From positions 1 through 54,459 of the forward strand of contig NZ_VTOK01000018.1 in assembly GCF_009765375.1 (NCBI RefSeq): a stretch of 54,459 bases of DNA, in the 5' to 3' direction. The notes under the pieces are model-generated. The model saw only the letters and a program-made list of their open reading frames with translations, ran no database searches and was not told the origin of the DNA. Below, piece after piece: positions 10,102 to 19,638 of the stretch; positions within the stretch are counted from its first letter, which is position 1, and every line of letters begins with the position of its first letter. This DNA comes from Alteribacillus sp. YIM 98480. GTDB lineage: Bacteria; Bacillota; Bacilli; Bacillales; Marinococcaceae. A program made the position numbers and the translations under genes.

Positions 10102-10920
10102 ATGACCCCATTTTTACATTTTTCTACATACATACATGAAAAGGCAGAACCTTTAGCTGTAGAAGTGGTTGATTCAGTACTTAACAGAATGCAGTTAGAC
10201 ATTCCAGACTGGGAGAAAGAACAAGCTATTGCTATGTATATTGAGCTTTTAAAGTTTTTTGGGGAATCACTAATGGAAGAAGATAAAGAAGCTGCACCAG
10301 AAGCCCTTATAAAGTGGAGTAAAAAAAATGCAGAAATGCAAATATCATCAGATGGGGAAATTTCAGAAATTGTTGTTCGTTATCCGCCAACAAGAGATAT
10401 TTTTAATGAAATACTAACGAGAATCAGCGTTGAACTTGATTTGTCTCTGAAAGAAAATGCTTATATTTTAAAACGGATAAATAACATGTTAGATATCAGC
10501 TTAAATGAAACCTTTTTCTCATTTAAACGACTTTCCGATAAATACAAGGAAGATACACAAGCAGAACTCCTCAAATTGTCAGCACCTATCGTTCCTATTA
10601 AAGATGATATCGTGATCCTTCCATTAATTGGTTATATTGATAAGAATAGAGCGGAGCATATAATGGACAATGTTGTCCCAAGAATTGCCGATATGGAAGT
10701 AAAACATGTTATAGCTGATTTTTCAGGTGTGTTAACAATAAATAGTCAAATTGCACTATCGCTTCATCAAATAGGTGAAATGCTTCGTATGATGGGGGTA
10801 CACGTAGTGACTGCAGGCATGCGGCCTGAGCTCGTCCAAACGGTAGTAAGCAGCAATATAGAATTATCTGGTATTGAATCTTTTGCTAATGTGAAGCAAG
10901 CTTTAGAAAACATACAGTAA
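10102..10920 (+). CDS. STAS-domain protein, RsbR-like stressosome component
   Basis: A 272-residue protein with a helical N-terminal sensor region (about 1-160) and a C-terminal STAS domain (about 163-270, from LSAPIVPIKDDIVILPLIG). RsbR paralogues share this layout; they form the stressosome and control RsbT, and so sigma-B. The expected phosphorylation loop is present as DFSGVLTINSQIA, which keeps Ser/Thr at the sites used by RsbT. No rsbS, rsbT or rsbU lies nearby, as for the orphan RsbR paralogues of Bacillus. RBS AAAAGGAG precedes the ATG. What the N domain senses is unknown. Confidence 0.8.
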   Translation: MTPFLHFSTYIHEKAEPLAVEVVDSVLNRMQLDIPDWEKEQAIAMYIELLKFFGESLMEEDKEAAPEALIKWSKKNAEMQISSDGEISEIVVRYPPTRDIFNEILTRISVELDLSLKENAYILKRINNMLDISLNETFFSFKRLSDKYKEDTQAELLKLSAPIVPIKDDIVILPLIGYIDKNRAEHIMDNVVPRIADMEVKHVIADFSGVLTINSQIALSLHQIGEMLRMMGVHVVTAGMRPELVQTVVSSNIELSGIESFANVKQALENIQ

Positions 10921-11054
10921 CTTAAAATTGACAATGTTGTATAAATATCTTAAAGGTCTTTTATGCTTTACATTGATAGGAAACATGGAGCACGTATGAT
11001 TTCCATTTTACTATATGTAACTATTATAAAAAAACACTCCTTTATTATGAGACC

Positions 11055-11083
11055 TTATCATCATGCTAATAGTCTGATATAAT
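11055..11083 (+). promoter_or_regulatory. predicted sigma-A promoter
   Basis: TTATCA and TATAAT with a 17-bp spacer, about 75 bp before the start of the SLH protein gene. Confidence 0.55.
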
Positions 11084-11157
11084 ATAGACGTCACATATTT
11101 ATATCCATAAATTGGTAAAAAGATAGTTTAGTAGGTAATAAGAGGGAGGAATTTTAT

Positions 11158-13368
11158 ATGAAGTATAAGTACGTTGGTTTGTGTTCCCTTTCAACTGTTC
11201 TAGCTGTTGGCCTTAGTACTCCAGCTTTTGCAGCACAAGTTCAGCAAATGGAGGAAGAATCCGTTGAGGAAGTAGAAATACAGGAGGCAGATGTAGACGT
11301 TAAGAAAGAAGATTTAATAGAACGACTGCATTCCCTATTTCCTGGACAATTTGACTTCTTAGAAGAGCAGGATTTTCAGATGAATAATCATCATATGATT
11401 GGCTGGGAAGATGAGACGATTCGTCATTCTCTTTTATTTAACAAAAGGGAGGGTGACCAGCACATCAGCGGAAGTGTTGAGTTTGTAGGAGATGACCTTG
11501 AATTACATAATTTTCATTATCAACCAAAAGATATAAAAGGTGCTCTCTATCCACCAGAGGTTACTCAAGAGGAAGCGAAACAGATAGCAGAGGATTTCGT
11601 GAACAAAACGACTGATGGGGAATATGAATTAAGTGATCAAGTCGAACCCCACGTTACTTGGGGCAATCGTACGTTGACAGAACCAGTTGAATTTCAATTT
11701 TATTTTCAACGATTGGAAAACGGAGTCCCTGTCGTTAATCAAAACCTTAATGTGACTATTTTAGGAAATGGGGAAATGACTCGTTATAACCGAAGCCAGC
11801 CTCATTCAGAACCAGCAGAGTATGAAAAACAAGACGATATTATAGAGAAAGAAAACGTTGTTGCAGACATAAAGAATAATCTAGACATTGAATTACAATA
11901 TATGCTTCATCATGAGCCAGGAAGTACTGAACCAGAAGTACGTCTCGTTTATGCGCCTTCCCCGTCATTCGGAGGAGTACACGCTATAAACGGAAAATGG
12001 GAAGTTGGTCAATCTTTTGAAGATGACTTTCCTAAAGAAACAGAACTTAAAAAGTTAAGTAATGAGGAAAACACAGTCGATAACGGTGCAGTTTCACGTG
12101 AGGATGTGGAAGCATTAGCTGAAGAGTTGTTATCGGTTAAAGAAGAAGACGGTGAACTTCATATTGATTCCATTCGTGAAGCCAATAGAAACGACAGGGA
12201 AGTTTTTACGGTGCAATATAGTATAAGACAAGGTAATTCAGGATATGGAAGCAGCTTTGATGTGAACAAGGAAACTGGAGAGATTATGAATTACCATAAT
12301 CCAACTATTCAAAACCAACAACCTGAAGATAACCTAAGCTATGAAGAAGCGCTTGAAAAAGCATTAGAGGCATTGGAGCAGTATGTACCGTCGATTATGC
12401 ATGAATATGCTTACCCAATAAATGATATGAATAAAAAAGCAGATCAAGGCATCTATCGCTTTCATTTTCCTCAAGTAAAAAACGATATTTTAGTGAACGG
12501 CAGTTCGTTGAATGTCAGCATTTCGGCTGAAGACGGTTCTCTTGAGTCTCTGTATAGAAATTCAACGTCTATAGCAAACTGGCCATCTGCTGAAAATACT
12601 GTTGATAAAGAAACGGCCTTAGAAGACTATGTAAACAACTTAGAGGTTGATTTGTCTTATATAAATCATCCGCAAGCGGAGGAAAATAACAAGTATTATC
12701 TTGTCTATCGTCCTGCTTTTAAAGACGGATTTGAATACTATGATGCGTTAACAGGGAAATGGAGCAAAAGAGAACAAGAAGAAAAACCATCAGAGCCTGT
12801 GTTTTCCGATCATTGGGCTGCTGATGAACTAAACTACATGATTGAATCGGACATTATTTCTGCGGATGAAGAAACGGACCCTAATCATGTTATAAAAAAA
12901 GGGGATGCGCTAGAAGTTATCATGAAATCATTGACTAGATTTCATGAAGTTCCGCCAGCACCTCAGGATCAAGAGCCGCAAGCAACGTTTGAGAATATCG
13001 ATCCCGATCATGAGCTTTTCCAGGTCATTGAACGTGCAGCAGAAAGAAACATTATTGATACGGATTCCTCTACATTTGCAATAGATGAACCGCTTACTCG
13101 TCAAACATTGGCTTATTGGTATGTTCGTGCCTTAGGTTTAGAGGCAGCGGCGAAGCATTCTGATATCTATCAAGTACCGTTTAGTGATGCGGATGCCATT
13201 CCAGAAAAATATAAGGGATATGTTGCTCTTTCTCATGAGCTTGGCTTATTCCAAGGTAATGCTGAAAATGAGTTTAACCCTGAAAACGAAGTGACATTAG
13301 CACAACTGGCTGTTTCCAACTTCCGATTAGCAGAAACAGCAAATGATTTAGATGTTGCCATCAACTAA
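11158..13368 (+). CDS. secreted YcdB-like protein with C-terminal SLH domains
   Basis: A 736-residue exported protein. The signal peptide is clear: basic MKYKYV, a hydrophobic core and cleavage after PAFA-A. The body (about 50-535) has PepSY/YcdB-type repeats, recognisable from VTQEEAKQIAEDFVNK, LSYEEALEKALEALE and YYDALTGKW. The C-terminus has three SLH-like segments (about 547-595, 608-660 and 675-730), with VFSDHWAADELNYMIE and VPFSDADAIPEKYKGYVAL as the clearest. These would anchor it to pyruvylated cell-wall polymer. It is single-copy here, with its own promoter and a strong terminator. YcdB-type proteins have no proven enzymatic role, so the function is open. Confidence 0.85.
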   Translation: MKYKYVGLCSLSTVLAVGLSTPAFAAQVQQMEEESVEEVEIQEADVDVKKEDLIERLHSLFPGQFDFLEEQDFQMNNHHMIGWEDETIRHSLLFNKREGDQHISGSVEFVGDDLELHNFHYQPKDIKGALYPPEVTQEEAKQIAEDFVNKTTDGEYELSDQVEPHVTWGNRTLTEPVEFQFYFQRLENGVPVVNQNLNVTILGNGEMTRYNRSQPHSEPAEYEKQDDIIEKENVVADIKNNLDIELQYMLHHEPGSTEPEVRLVYAPSPSFGGVHAINGKWEVGQSFEDDFPKETELKKLSNEENTVDNGAVSREDVEALAEELLSVKEEDGELHIDSIREANRNDREVFTVQYSIRQGNSGYGSSFDVNKETGEIMNYHNPTIQNQQPEDNLSYEEALEKALEALEQYVPSIMHEYAYPINDMNKKADQGIYRFHFPQVKNDILVNGSSLNVSISAEDGSLESLYRNSTSIANWPSAENTVDKETALEDYVNNLEVDLSYINHPQAEENNKYYLVYRPAFKDGFEYYDALTGKWSKREQEEKPSEPVFSDHWAADELNYMIESDIISADEETDPNHVIKKGDALEVIMKSLTRFHEVPPAPQDQEPQATFENIDPDHELFQVIERAAERNIIDTDSSTFAIDEPLTRQTLAYWYVRALGLEAAAKHSDIYQVPFSDADAIPEKYKGYVALSHELGLFQGNAENEFNPENEVTLAQLAVSNFRLAETANDLDVAIN

Positions 13369-13420
13369 TGACCACCATTCTTTTTGTGAGCGAAAAAGCA
13401 TATAGTATGTATAATAGAAA

Positions 13421-13463
13421 GGGCTGCTCCTTCAGTCGATGGTAATGACTGAAGGGGCAGCCT
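13421..13463. terminator. strong terminator between convergent genes
   Basis: GGCTGCTCCTTCAGTC / GACTGAAGGGGCAGCC, a stem of about 16 bp with one mismatch and a 9-base loop. It lies between the convergent SLH and gbsA genes. The flanks have short T and A runs, so it may serve both. Confidence 0.85.
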
Positions 13464-13500
13464 CATTTGTATACTTAAAATGTTCGCTTGTAACTTTACA

Positions 13501-14970
13501 TTAGAACCAGTTAATAGGTTGGGGGGCAGTGTTTTCGAAGACATGTTTTACTTCGGTGTATTCTTCGAGTCCTTGTTTGCCTAATTCTCTTCCTATACCA
13601 GAGGATTTGTACCCGCCCCATGGTGCTTGGGCAAAGTAAGGATGGAAATCATTGATCCATACCGTTCCCATTCGCAACTTACTAGCTGCTCTTTCGGCTT
13701 TTCTAATATCAGTGGTCCATACCGCTCCAGCCAGACCGTATTTGGAGTCGTTGGCTAACTGCACTGCTTCTTCTTCGGTGCTGAAGCTTTCAATCGTTAA
13801 TAGCGGGCCAAAGGTTTCTTCCTGAACAATCCGCATAGACGTATCGCAGTCTGTGAAAATGGTCGGTTCAAAAAAGAAACCGTCCTGCAGTTCGTCCGCT
13901 TCCGGACGTTTGCCGCCGATAACCAGGTTTGCTCCTTCCTTTATACCAATCTCTACATAGTTTTCCACTTTTTCACGATGCTCTTTTGAAATGAGCGGAC
14001 CAGATTGAGTAGACTCATCGAAGCCGTTACCAAGTTTAATTTGATTGGTTCGCTCCACCAACGCCTTAACAAACGTCTCGTGAATCGTGTCTTGCACGAG
14101 TAAGCGCGCCCCTGCAGAGCATACTTGTCCGGCGTGGAAAAATACGGCATTCAATGCTTGGTCTACAGCTGTTTCGAAGTCTGCATCATCGAATACAACA
14201 TTGGGATTTTTTCCGCCGAGTTCAAGCGCAATCTTTTTAAAGTTTCCTGTAGCAGCTGTCAGGATTTTGCGTCCAGTTTCTACACCACCTGTAAAGGATA
14301 TAAGGTCAACCGCATGGCTTTCTGCCAAAAGCTGTCCGGTTTTTGGACCAGCTCCCAAGATTAAATTAACCACTCCGGCAGGTATACCGGCTTCTTCGAT
14401 CAGCTCTGTCACTTTAATAGTAGTTAATGGCGTGATTTCGCTTGGTTTTACAATGATCGTATTCCCTGCAGCTAAAGCGGGGGCTATTTTCCATGCCGCC
14501 TGCAAAAGCGGATAGTTCCAGGGTGTGATTTGTCCGCAGACACCGACAGGTTCTCGTACGACCTTGCTTTTGGAATCTGGAATAGGCGATTCAATAACTT
14601 CTCCGCCATCTTTATCAGCTAGACCAGCGTAGTAGCGGAATACTTCCGCTATATCGGACATGTCTTCATAGCTTTCAGTAAGTGTTTTGCCTGTGTCCAG
14701 CGTTTCAAGTTCTGCTAATTCTTTTTTGTCGCGTTCAATCAATTCAGCGATTTTCAATACAAGTTTTCCGCGCTCTGTTCCAGGGGTATGAGGCCATGAA
14801 CTTTCATCAAAAGCATTCCTCGCCGCGTCGATAGCTGCTTGCGTATCTGTTTCATCACCTTCTGGAACTTCTGCGATCGTTTCTTGATTGAACGGGTTGA
14901 TGATGGTACGTGTTTTTCCACTAGATGCAGAAACCCATTCTCCATTTATAAACATTTTTTTAGTATTCAT
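13501..14970 (-). CDS. gbsA: betaine-aldehyde dehydrogenase
   Basis: NAD(P)-dependent aldehyde dehydrogenase of 489 residues, the length of B. subtilis GbsA (490). ALDH motifs are complete: ITPWNYPLLQAAWK, VKPSEITPL, FTGGVETGR, the general-base Glu in ELGGKNP and the catalytic Cys in GQVCSAG. Its known reaction turns betaine aldehyde into glycine betaine, an osmoprotectant. It is the last gene of a four-gene operon with amidohydrolase, Rieske ferredoxin and ferredoxin reductase, 42 bp after the reductase. The usual partner gbsB (choline dehydrogenase) is absent, so here the enzyme may oxidise an aldehyde released in a catabolic route. Confidence 0.85.
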   Translation of the reverse strand: MNTKKMFINGEWVSASSGKTRTIINPFNQETIAEVPEGDETDTQAAIDAARNAFDESSWPHTPGTERGKLVLKIAELIERDKKELAELETLDTGKTLTESYEDMSDIAEVFRYYAGLADKDGGEVIESPIPDSKSKVVREPVGVCGQITPWNYPLLQAAWKIAPALAAGNTIIVKPSEITPLTTIKVTELIEEAGIPAGVVNLILGAGPKTGQLLAESHAVDLISFTGGVETGRKILTAATGNFKKIALELGGKNPNVVFDDADFETAVDQALNAVFFHAGQVCSAGARLLVQDTIHETFVKALVERTNQIKLGNGFDESTQSGPLISKEHREKVENYVEIGIKEGANLVIGGKRPEADELQDGFFFEPTIFTDCDTSMRIVQEETFGPLLTIESFSTEEEAVQLANDSKYGLAGAVWTTDIRKAERAASKLRMGTVWINDFHPYFAQAPWGGYKSSGIGRELGKQGLEEYTEVKHVFENTAPQPINWF

Positions 14971-15012
14971 ATACGACCCTCTTCCTTCATAAAGACTAGA
15001 TCCTTGTTTAAT

Positions 15013-16002
15013 TTAACTAAAAACGCTTGTACTGTGAGGAGGCTGAACTTTTGTATTCGGATCAATATAATGCTTCGCCTGGCTTATTGCTGTCGGAGCT
15101 TCACCAAAGCCTGTGGCAATAAGTTTAACTTTCCCATCATAGGTGGCAATGTCACCAGCAGCATAGATGCCTGAAATATTGGTTTCCATCTTCTGGTTGA
15201 CTAAAATTGAATTTTTTTGCAGTTCTAAGCCCCATTCTTTAATAGCGCCGAGGCTCGAGAGAAAGCCATGGTTTACAAGGAGAGAATCTACTTCTAGATT
15301 TTCCGATGTTTCGCCTTTATTCTCTTTTAATTCAATCGATTGGATAAAGTTATTTTCCCCAATTAATTCATTAATGATCATTGGAGTTTTAATGTTAACC
15401 GTTGAGTCTTTCAATTGATTGACGCTGTGTTCATGAGCTCGGAATTTGTCTCTGCGGTGTACAAGGGTCACTTCATCTGCGATTCCTTCGAGCATAAGAG
15501 CCCAGTCCACAGCAGAATCTCCTCCGCCTGACACACAAACACGCTGGTTTTTGAATGCTTCTAGGTCAGTAATGGAGTAGAAAAGGTTATTGCCTTCATA
15601 TTGTTGAGCCGTTTCGTCTTTAAGACGACGTGGCTGGAAGGCACCGGCTCCACCGGTAATAACAACAGTCTTAGCGTAGTGAACGGCTTTTGTCGTCGTC
15701 ACTTTAAAGAGTTGTTCCTCTAGTTTTTGTACATCTTGAACGTTTTCTTCCAGGCATATTTCCGGGTCAAATTGCTTGGCTTGTTCCTCTAGCTGAGCGA
15801 CAAGGTCTTTTGCTAATATTTTTGGAAAGCCGGCAACATCGTAAATATATTTTTCAGGATACAATGCCATCAATTGGCCGCCGGTTTGCGGCAAGCTGTC
15901 AATCAGCTTAACCGACATTTCACGCATACCGCCGTAAAAGGCAGCAAATAATCCTGTTGGTCCTCCTCCGATAATAATCGCGTCTACCACATTTTCCTTC
16001 AT
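15013..16002 (-). CDS. ferredoxin--NADP(+) reductase, thioredoxin-reductase type
   Basis: A 329-residue flavoprotein of the YumC/YcgT type. The FAD-binding [15 protein letters not shown] is at the N-terminus, the block [21 protein letters not shown] is diagnostic of this FNR2 group, the NADPH-binding [13 protein letters not shown] lies at about 157-170, and [12 protein letters not shown] near the end binds flavin. There is no CxxC redox pair, so it is not a thioredoxin reductase. Placed 21 bp after the Rieske ferredoxin gene, it very likely supplies that ferredoxin with electrons from NADPH. Confidence 0.9.
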   Translation of the reverse strand: MKENVVDAIIIGGGPTGLFAAFYGGMREMSVKLIDSLPQTGGQLMALYPEKYIYDVAGFPKILAKDLVAQLEEQAKQFDPEICLEENVQDVQKLEEQLFKVTTTKAVHYAKTVVITGGAGAFQPRRLKDETAQQYEGNNLFYSITDLEAFKNQRVCVSGGGDSAVDWALMLEGIADEVTLVHRRDKFRAHEHSVNQLKDSTVNIKTPMIINELIGENNFIQSIELKENKGETSENLEVDSLLVNHGFLSSLGAIKEWGLELQKNSILVNQKMETNISGIYAAGDIATYDGKVKLIATGFGEAPTAISQAKHYIDPNTKVQPPHSTSVFS

Positions 16003-16023
16003 TTCAAATCACCTTCTTGTTTG

Positions 16024-16383
16024 TTACTTATAGACAATGACGTCCTCGTTTTCTATTCTTACTTTAAAGCTGACAAGTTTTTTGTCAGGATTAGCCAGCA
16101 TTCTTCCTTCGTTTTTCATATCGAACTCTCTTCCGTGCCAGGGACAGCGGATAACTTCATCTTTATGGCAGTAATGATAATCTCCGGGGGTACTCTCACC
16201 GGTCGTAGCCCCGCAAAGAAGGCTTTTGCCAAGAGGAGCCCCTTGGTGAATGCATTGATTCATAAAAGCATAAAAATTGTCGTTTTGTGTTCGGCAGATG
16301 ATTATATTTTGCTTGCCGAAAAAGGATTCTCGTATTTCACCTGGCTGCAAATCAGAAGTCTTGCAAACAACTTGTTCTTTCAT
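16024..16383 (-). CDS. Rieske [2Fe-2S] ferredoxin
   Basis: A 119-residue Rieske protein. The cluster ligands are clear: Cys44 and His46 in QCIHQGAP, and Cys80 and His83 in CPWHGREFD. The insert between the two halves is longer than in simple Rieske ferredoxins and includes GATTGESTPGDYHYC. The size fits an electron carrier rather than an oxygenase alpha subunit. The start follows the amidohydrolase stop by 2 bp, with GGGAGG inside the end of the upstream gene, so the two are tightly coupled. No oxygenase catalytic subunit is encoded nearby. Confidence 0.92.
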   Translation of the reverse strand: MKEQVVCKTSDLQPGEIRESFFGKQNIIICRTQNDNFYAFMNQCIHQGAPLGKSLLCGATTGESTPGDYHYCHKDEVIRCPWHGREFDMKNEGRMLANPDKKLVSFKVRIENEDVIVYK

Positions 16384-16385
16384 GA

Positions 16386-17456
16386 TTAATCCTCCCTCTT
16401 ATCAGGCAATTTTGGATAAAAGGCTCTAGCATTTTCGGAAAATATCTTCTCTTTTAATTCAGGCTCCATATTAGGAAGGGCCCGGTAAGGAGAATCGTAA
16501 TCCCAGTGCGGGTAGTCTGTTGAGAAACATAGCATTTCATCTGTACCCATTTGATCAATGAGAGACATAAATTCCTTTTTCGTCAATTCCTCAGCAGGCT
16601 GGGTAGTAATTCGAACTTGCTCTTTCATTATTTCACTTGGCTTTCGTTTCAGCCACGGAACTTCATGGCGTAAATCCCGAAATTGCTGATCCATTTTCCA
16701 CATCAAATGAGGAATATGGGTAAAGCCGCCCTCAATCATCATGAGTCCAAGTTTCGGGAATTTATCAAAAACACCGTTAAAGATCATATTAACAATAATT
16801 TTCATATGAGCAGTTGGGATTAACGTATGCCACTCGATAAAGTATCTTGGCCATTTGCCGTAGTATACGGGTGGTTCATTGTGGTGCATGCCGATCATTA
16901 AATCGTGTTTCTCAGCTGCTTCAAAAATAGGATGATAGTACGGATCTCCCCACATAATGTCATCAATCGGGAGTAAAATCTGCACCATTTTTGGGTGAGA
17001 GCCTACTCGTTCAATTTCTTTTACAGCTTCGTCACGATCCTGGGATGCAATATGAACAGAACCATATAAACGTTCATCTTTTTCGAGCCAATGTTCGATT
17101 TGCCAGTCGTTATAAGCCGTTGCAAGAGCGGCTGCCATTTCGTACCAACCATGCATAGACGAAGGCGAAGGGTCTAGGGCACCGGTTAAAATACCGAATT
17201 CATGACCTACGTCATCTAATAGCTGTTCTTGCATGAATGCTAAGTCTGAACCTGCAGGGCGTCCGTCCGGAAGGATAGCGTCTGCACGATCAACGCCTGC
17301 TGTTGCAGGCTGAGTGTAAGGCATGTGTTTTTCCTGGATCCAATGACAATTTTTCATGTAGTGTTTAAACGGTTCGTCAAGATATTCAAGGATATCTTTG
17401 TATTGAACTCTCTCGTGAATATCTGTATCTATTAGTGGAATTTGTTTTTTAGCCAA
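16386..17456 (-). CDS. amidohydrolase family metal-dependent hydrolase
   Basis: A 356-residue TIM-barrel enzyme of the amidohydrolase-2 group, which includes ACMSD-like decarboxylases. Probable metal or active-site positions are IDTDIH at the N-terminus, the HHNE block in the middle, MIEGGFTHIPHLMWKMD, and FSTDYPHWDYDSP near the end. It starts with TTG at 17456, eight bases after GGAGG, and is the first gene of the minus-strand operon, divergent from a BCCT carrier. The substrate is not shown by the sequence. The context suggests a step in breaking down a betaine-like or other quaternary compound. Confidence 0.82.
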   Translation of the reverse strand: MAKKQIPLIDTDIHERVQYKDILEYLDEPFKHYMKNCHWIQEKHMPYTQPATAGVDRADAILPDGRPAGSDLAFMQEQLLDDVGHEFGILTGALDPSPSSMHGWYEMAAALATAYNDWQIEHWLEKDERLYGSVHIASQDRDEAVKEIERVGSHPKMVQILLPIDDIMWGDPYYHPIFEAAEKHDLMIGMHHNEPPVYYGKWPRYFIEWHTLIPTAHMKIIVNMIFNGVFDKFPKLGLMMIEGGFTHIPHLMWKMDQQFRDLRHEVPWLKRKPSEIMKEQVRITTQPAEELTKKEFMSLIDQMGTDEMLCFSTDYPHWDYDSPYRALPNMEPELKEKIFSENARAFYPKLPDKRED

Positions 17457-17896
17457 TGTAAATTCCTCCTTCTCGTTCGTTTCGCAATATAAATAGTATC
17501 AGGGCTTAAACAATGTACCAAACCTACTGAGAACGATTGAGCGCAAGTTAGATAGTTCAGTGAAGTTCAGTAAAGCTCAGTGAAGTTCAGTGACACATTT
17601 TTAATTTTTAACAATAGGGTGAGTGCAGGTACTGCAGCTCGTTACAAAATAGAGGCCTAAAATATTTTTTTTTGGAGGATTAAACTACGTCATATTGAAG
17701 GATATAAAAACTTCGTAATGCCTGTTCTATATAGGCCTTAAGGCACTTGATACAATCTGTGCGCGCTCGTGGCATTGCAGAGTAAAGAGGTTTGCAATTA
17801 ATAGCAATCGTATGTACCATAAGAAAATGTTGTTGACATCCATCTATAATCACTCCTACTTCTAAGAAAAAAATCATTAGATTAAGAGGTGAGTAT
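17457..17896. other. divergent promoter region, 440 bp
   Basis: This intergenic stretch must hold the promoters for the amidohydrolase operon (minus) and the BCCT gene (plus). The only clear structure is the four-fold 10-bp repeat at 17554-17593. A 76-codon minus-strand frame (17680-17910) overlaps the BCCT start; it has no convincing RBS or recognisable sequence and I do not call it. Confidence 0.5.
17554..17593. promoter_or_regulatory. four tandem 10-bp repeats, candidate operator
   Basis: Four consecutive 10-base units: AGTTCAGTGA, AGTTCAGTAA, AGCTCAGTGA, AGTTCAGTGA. The period is about one helical turn, so a repeated binding protein would line up on one face of the DNA. The array lies about 100 bp before the amidohydrolase start and about 300 bp before the BCCT start. 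No regulator gene is adjacent. Confidence 0.55.
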
Positions 17897-19432
17897 ATGA
17901 AAAACGCCACTCTCGTTTTTTGGTATAGTATTGCTATTTGCGGGCTCGTTGTTTTATGGGGAGGAGCAGCTCCAGAGAACTTAAAAACAGTGACAACTAA
18001 TGTAACAGCATTTATTTCTACTAGGTTTGGATGGTATTATTTATTGATCATCATGCTGATGCTTGCGTTTTGTATTTACTTAATATTTTCCAGGTTCAAT
18101 CAAATAAAGCTGGGTAAAGATGACGACAAGCCGGAGTTTAGCCTGCCAACCTGGTTTGCGATGCTGTTTAGTGCTGGAATGGGAATTGGTTTAATTTTTT
18201 GGACAACTGCAGAACCAATTTCTCATGCTTTTATAAGCAGTCCAAATGGACAAGAAGGTACTCCTCAGGCCATCAAGGAAGCTCTCGAATTTTCATTTTT
18301 CCATTGGGGGATCCATGCATGGGCCGTATATGCACTGGTCGCGTTAGTACTGGCTTATTTTAAATTTCATAAAGGGTATCCAGGTTTGATTAGTTCCACA
18401 CTTGTACCTTTATTTGGTGAAAAACGGATGGAAGGGGCCGCTGGAAAGATAATAGACATCTTAGCTGTCTTTGCAACAGTAGTAGGTGTAGCTGCTACCC
18501 TTGGGTTTGGCTCGGCCCAAATAAACGAAGGTCTTGCCTTTTTATTCAGCACTCCAAATAACTACGGATTTCAATTATGGATTCTCGTCATTGCTACTGT
18601 TTTATTTATCATTTCAGCTTGGTCAGGCCTTAGCAGAGGAATCAAATATTTGAGTAATGTCAATATGATCCTTGGTTTTGTTTTAATGGTGCTTTTATTA
18701 ATCGTTGGTCCTACGTTGTTAATTTTGAATATGTTCACCAATTCTGTCGGTGGTTATATTACCAACTTTTTTGAAATGAGTTTGAGGATGGAGCCATTAA
18801 ACGCAGACAATCGATCCTGGATTGACAGCTGGACGATTTTTTACTGGGCATGGTGGATCTCTTGGTCTCCATTTGTCGGTATTTTCATTGCGAGAATTTC
18901 AAAAGGCCGTACAATAAAAGAATTTATGTTAGGGGTATTATTTGTTCCAGCGGTTGTATGTTTTTTCTTTTTTGCCGTCTTTGGCGTATCGGCATTAGAG
19001 CTTCAACAACAAGGCATTGCAACTCTGTCTGACTACTCGATGGAAACGACTACCTTCGCCATGCTTGAACACTATCCGCTTGGAATGATTTTGTCGTTAC
19101 TTACCATCGTCGTTATCGCTATTTTCTTTATTACATCGGCAGATTCTGCCACTTTTGTGTTGGGAATGCTGTCTACTTCCGGTTCATTAAACCCGTCAAG
19201 AGCGGTAAAGATCATTTGGGGATTATCGTTGTCAGCGATGGCAGCTATTATCGTTTACTTCGGCGGAACAGAAGGACTGCAAAATGTTCTAATTGTCGCA
19301 GCCTTTCCGTTTTCTGTCGTCATATTATTAATGGGTTACTCGTTCTATTTATCTGCCAATAAGGAAGTTGTTTCTGTAAAAAGAAAAGAAAGCAGAAGAA
19401 GAAGAAAACAAGAAACCGAGCAGGTTAGTTGA
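17897..19432 (+). CDS. BCCT-family betaine/carnitine/choline transporter
   Basis: A 511-residue carrier with about 12 TM helices. BCCT signatures are GMGIGLIFWTTAEPISH, the aromatic-box region SWTIFYWAWWISWSPFVGIFIARISKGRT and FFITSADSATFVLGM. GMGIG matches sodium-coupled betaine carriers rather than the CaiT-type antiporter. The C-terminus is basic (KRKESRRRRKQE), as in osmosensing relatives. It has RBS GAGGTGAG. Divergent to the amidohydrolase-Rieske-FNR-gbsA operon, it probably imports the compound that operon degrades. A second BCCT gene lies at 45525. Confidence 0.92.
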   Translation: MKNATLVFWYSIAICGLVVLWGGAAPENLKTVTTNVTAFISTRFGWYYLLIIMLMLAFCIYLIFSRFNQIKLGKDDDKPEFSLPTWFAMLFSAGMGIGLIFWTTAEPISHAFISSPNGQEGTPQAIKEALEFSFFHWGIHAWAVYALVALVLAYFKFHKGYPGLISSTLVPLFGEKRMEGAAGKIIDILAVFATVVGVAATLGFGSAQINEGLAFLFSTPNNYGFQLWILVIATVLFIISAWSGLSRGIKYLSNVNMILGFVLMVLLLIVGPTLLILNMFTNSVGGYITNFFEMSLRMEPLNADNRSWIDSWTIFYWAWWISWSPFVGIFIARISKGRTIKEFMLGVLFVPAVVCFFFFAVFGVSALELQQQGIATLSDYSMETTTFAMLEHYPLGMILSLLTIVVIAIFFITSADSATFVLGMLSTSGSLNPSRAVKIIWGLSLSAMAAIIVYFGGTEGLQNVLIVAAFPFSVVILLMGYSFYLSANKEVVSVKRKESRRRRKQETEQVS

Positions 19433-19443
19433 ATCAAGTAAGA

Positions 19444-19494
19444 AAGCCACCTTATACCAGAATCCGGCAATTCTGGTATGAGGTGGCTTGTTTT
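19444..19494 (+). terminator. BCCT gene terminator
   Basis: Long nested hairpin: AAGCCACCT / AGGTGGCTT outside and ATACCAGAAT / ATTCTGGTAT inside, followed by TTTT. It ends the gene 11 bp after the stop codon. Confidence 0.92.
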
Positions 19495-19638
19495 ACGTTA
19501 AAAAGGTCTTATGGAATTGGCGGTAAACCAGGTTTTTTCAGAAAAAATGGATGAAAGCTTATAATAGAAAGTATTCAACGAAAATTGGGCAATAATAAGA
19601 AACAGTTTTTGAAAATTATTTGTAGGGAGTGTTTTTTA

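Noticed and set aside
17680-17910. 76-codon minus-strand frame before the BCCT gene
   Set aside because: Overlaps the BCCT start and promoter region, has no convincing RBS, and a competing 38-codon frame exists in another phase.
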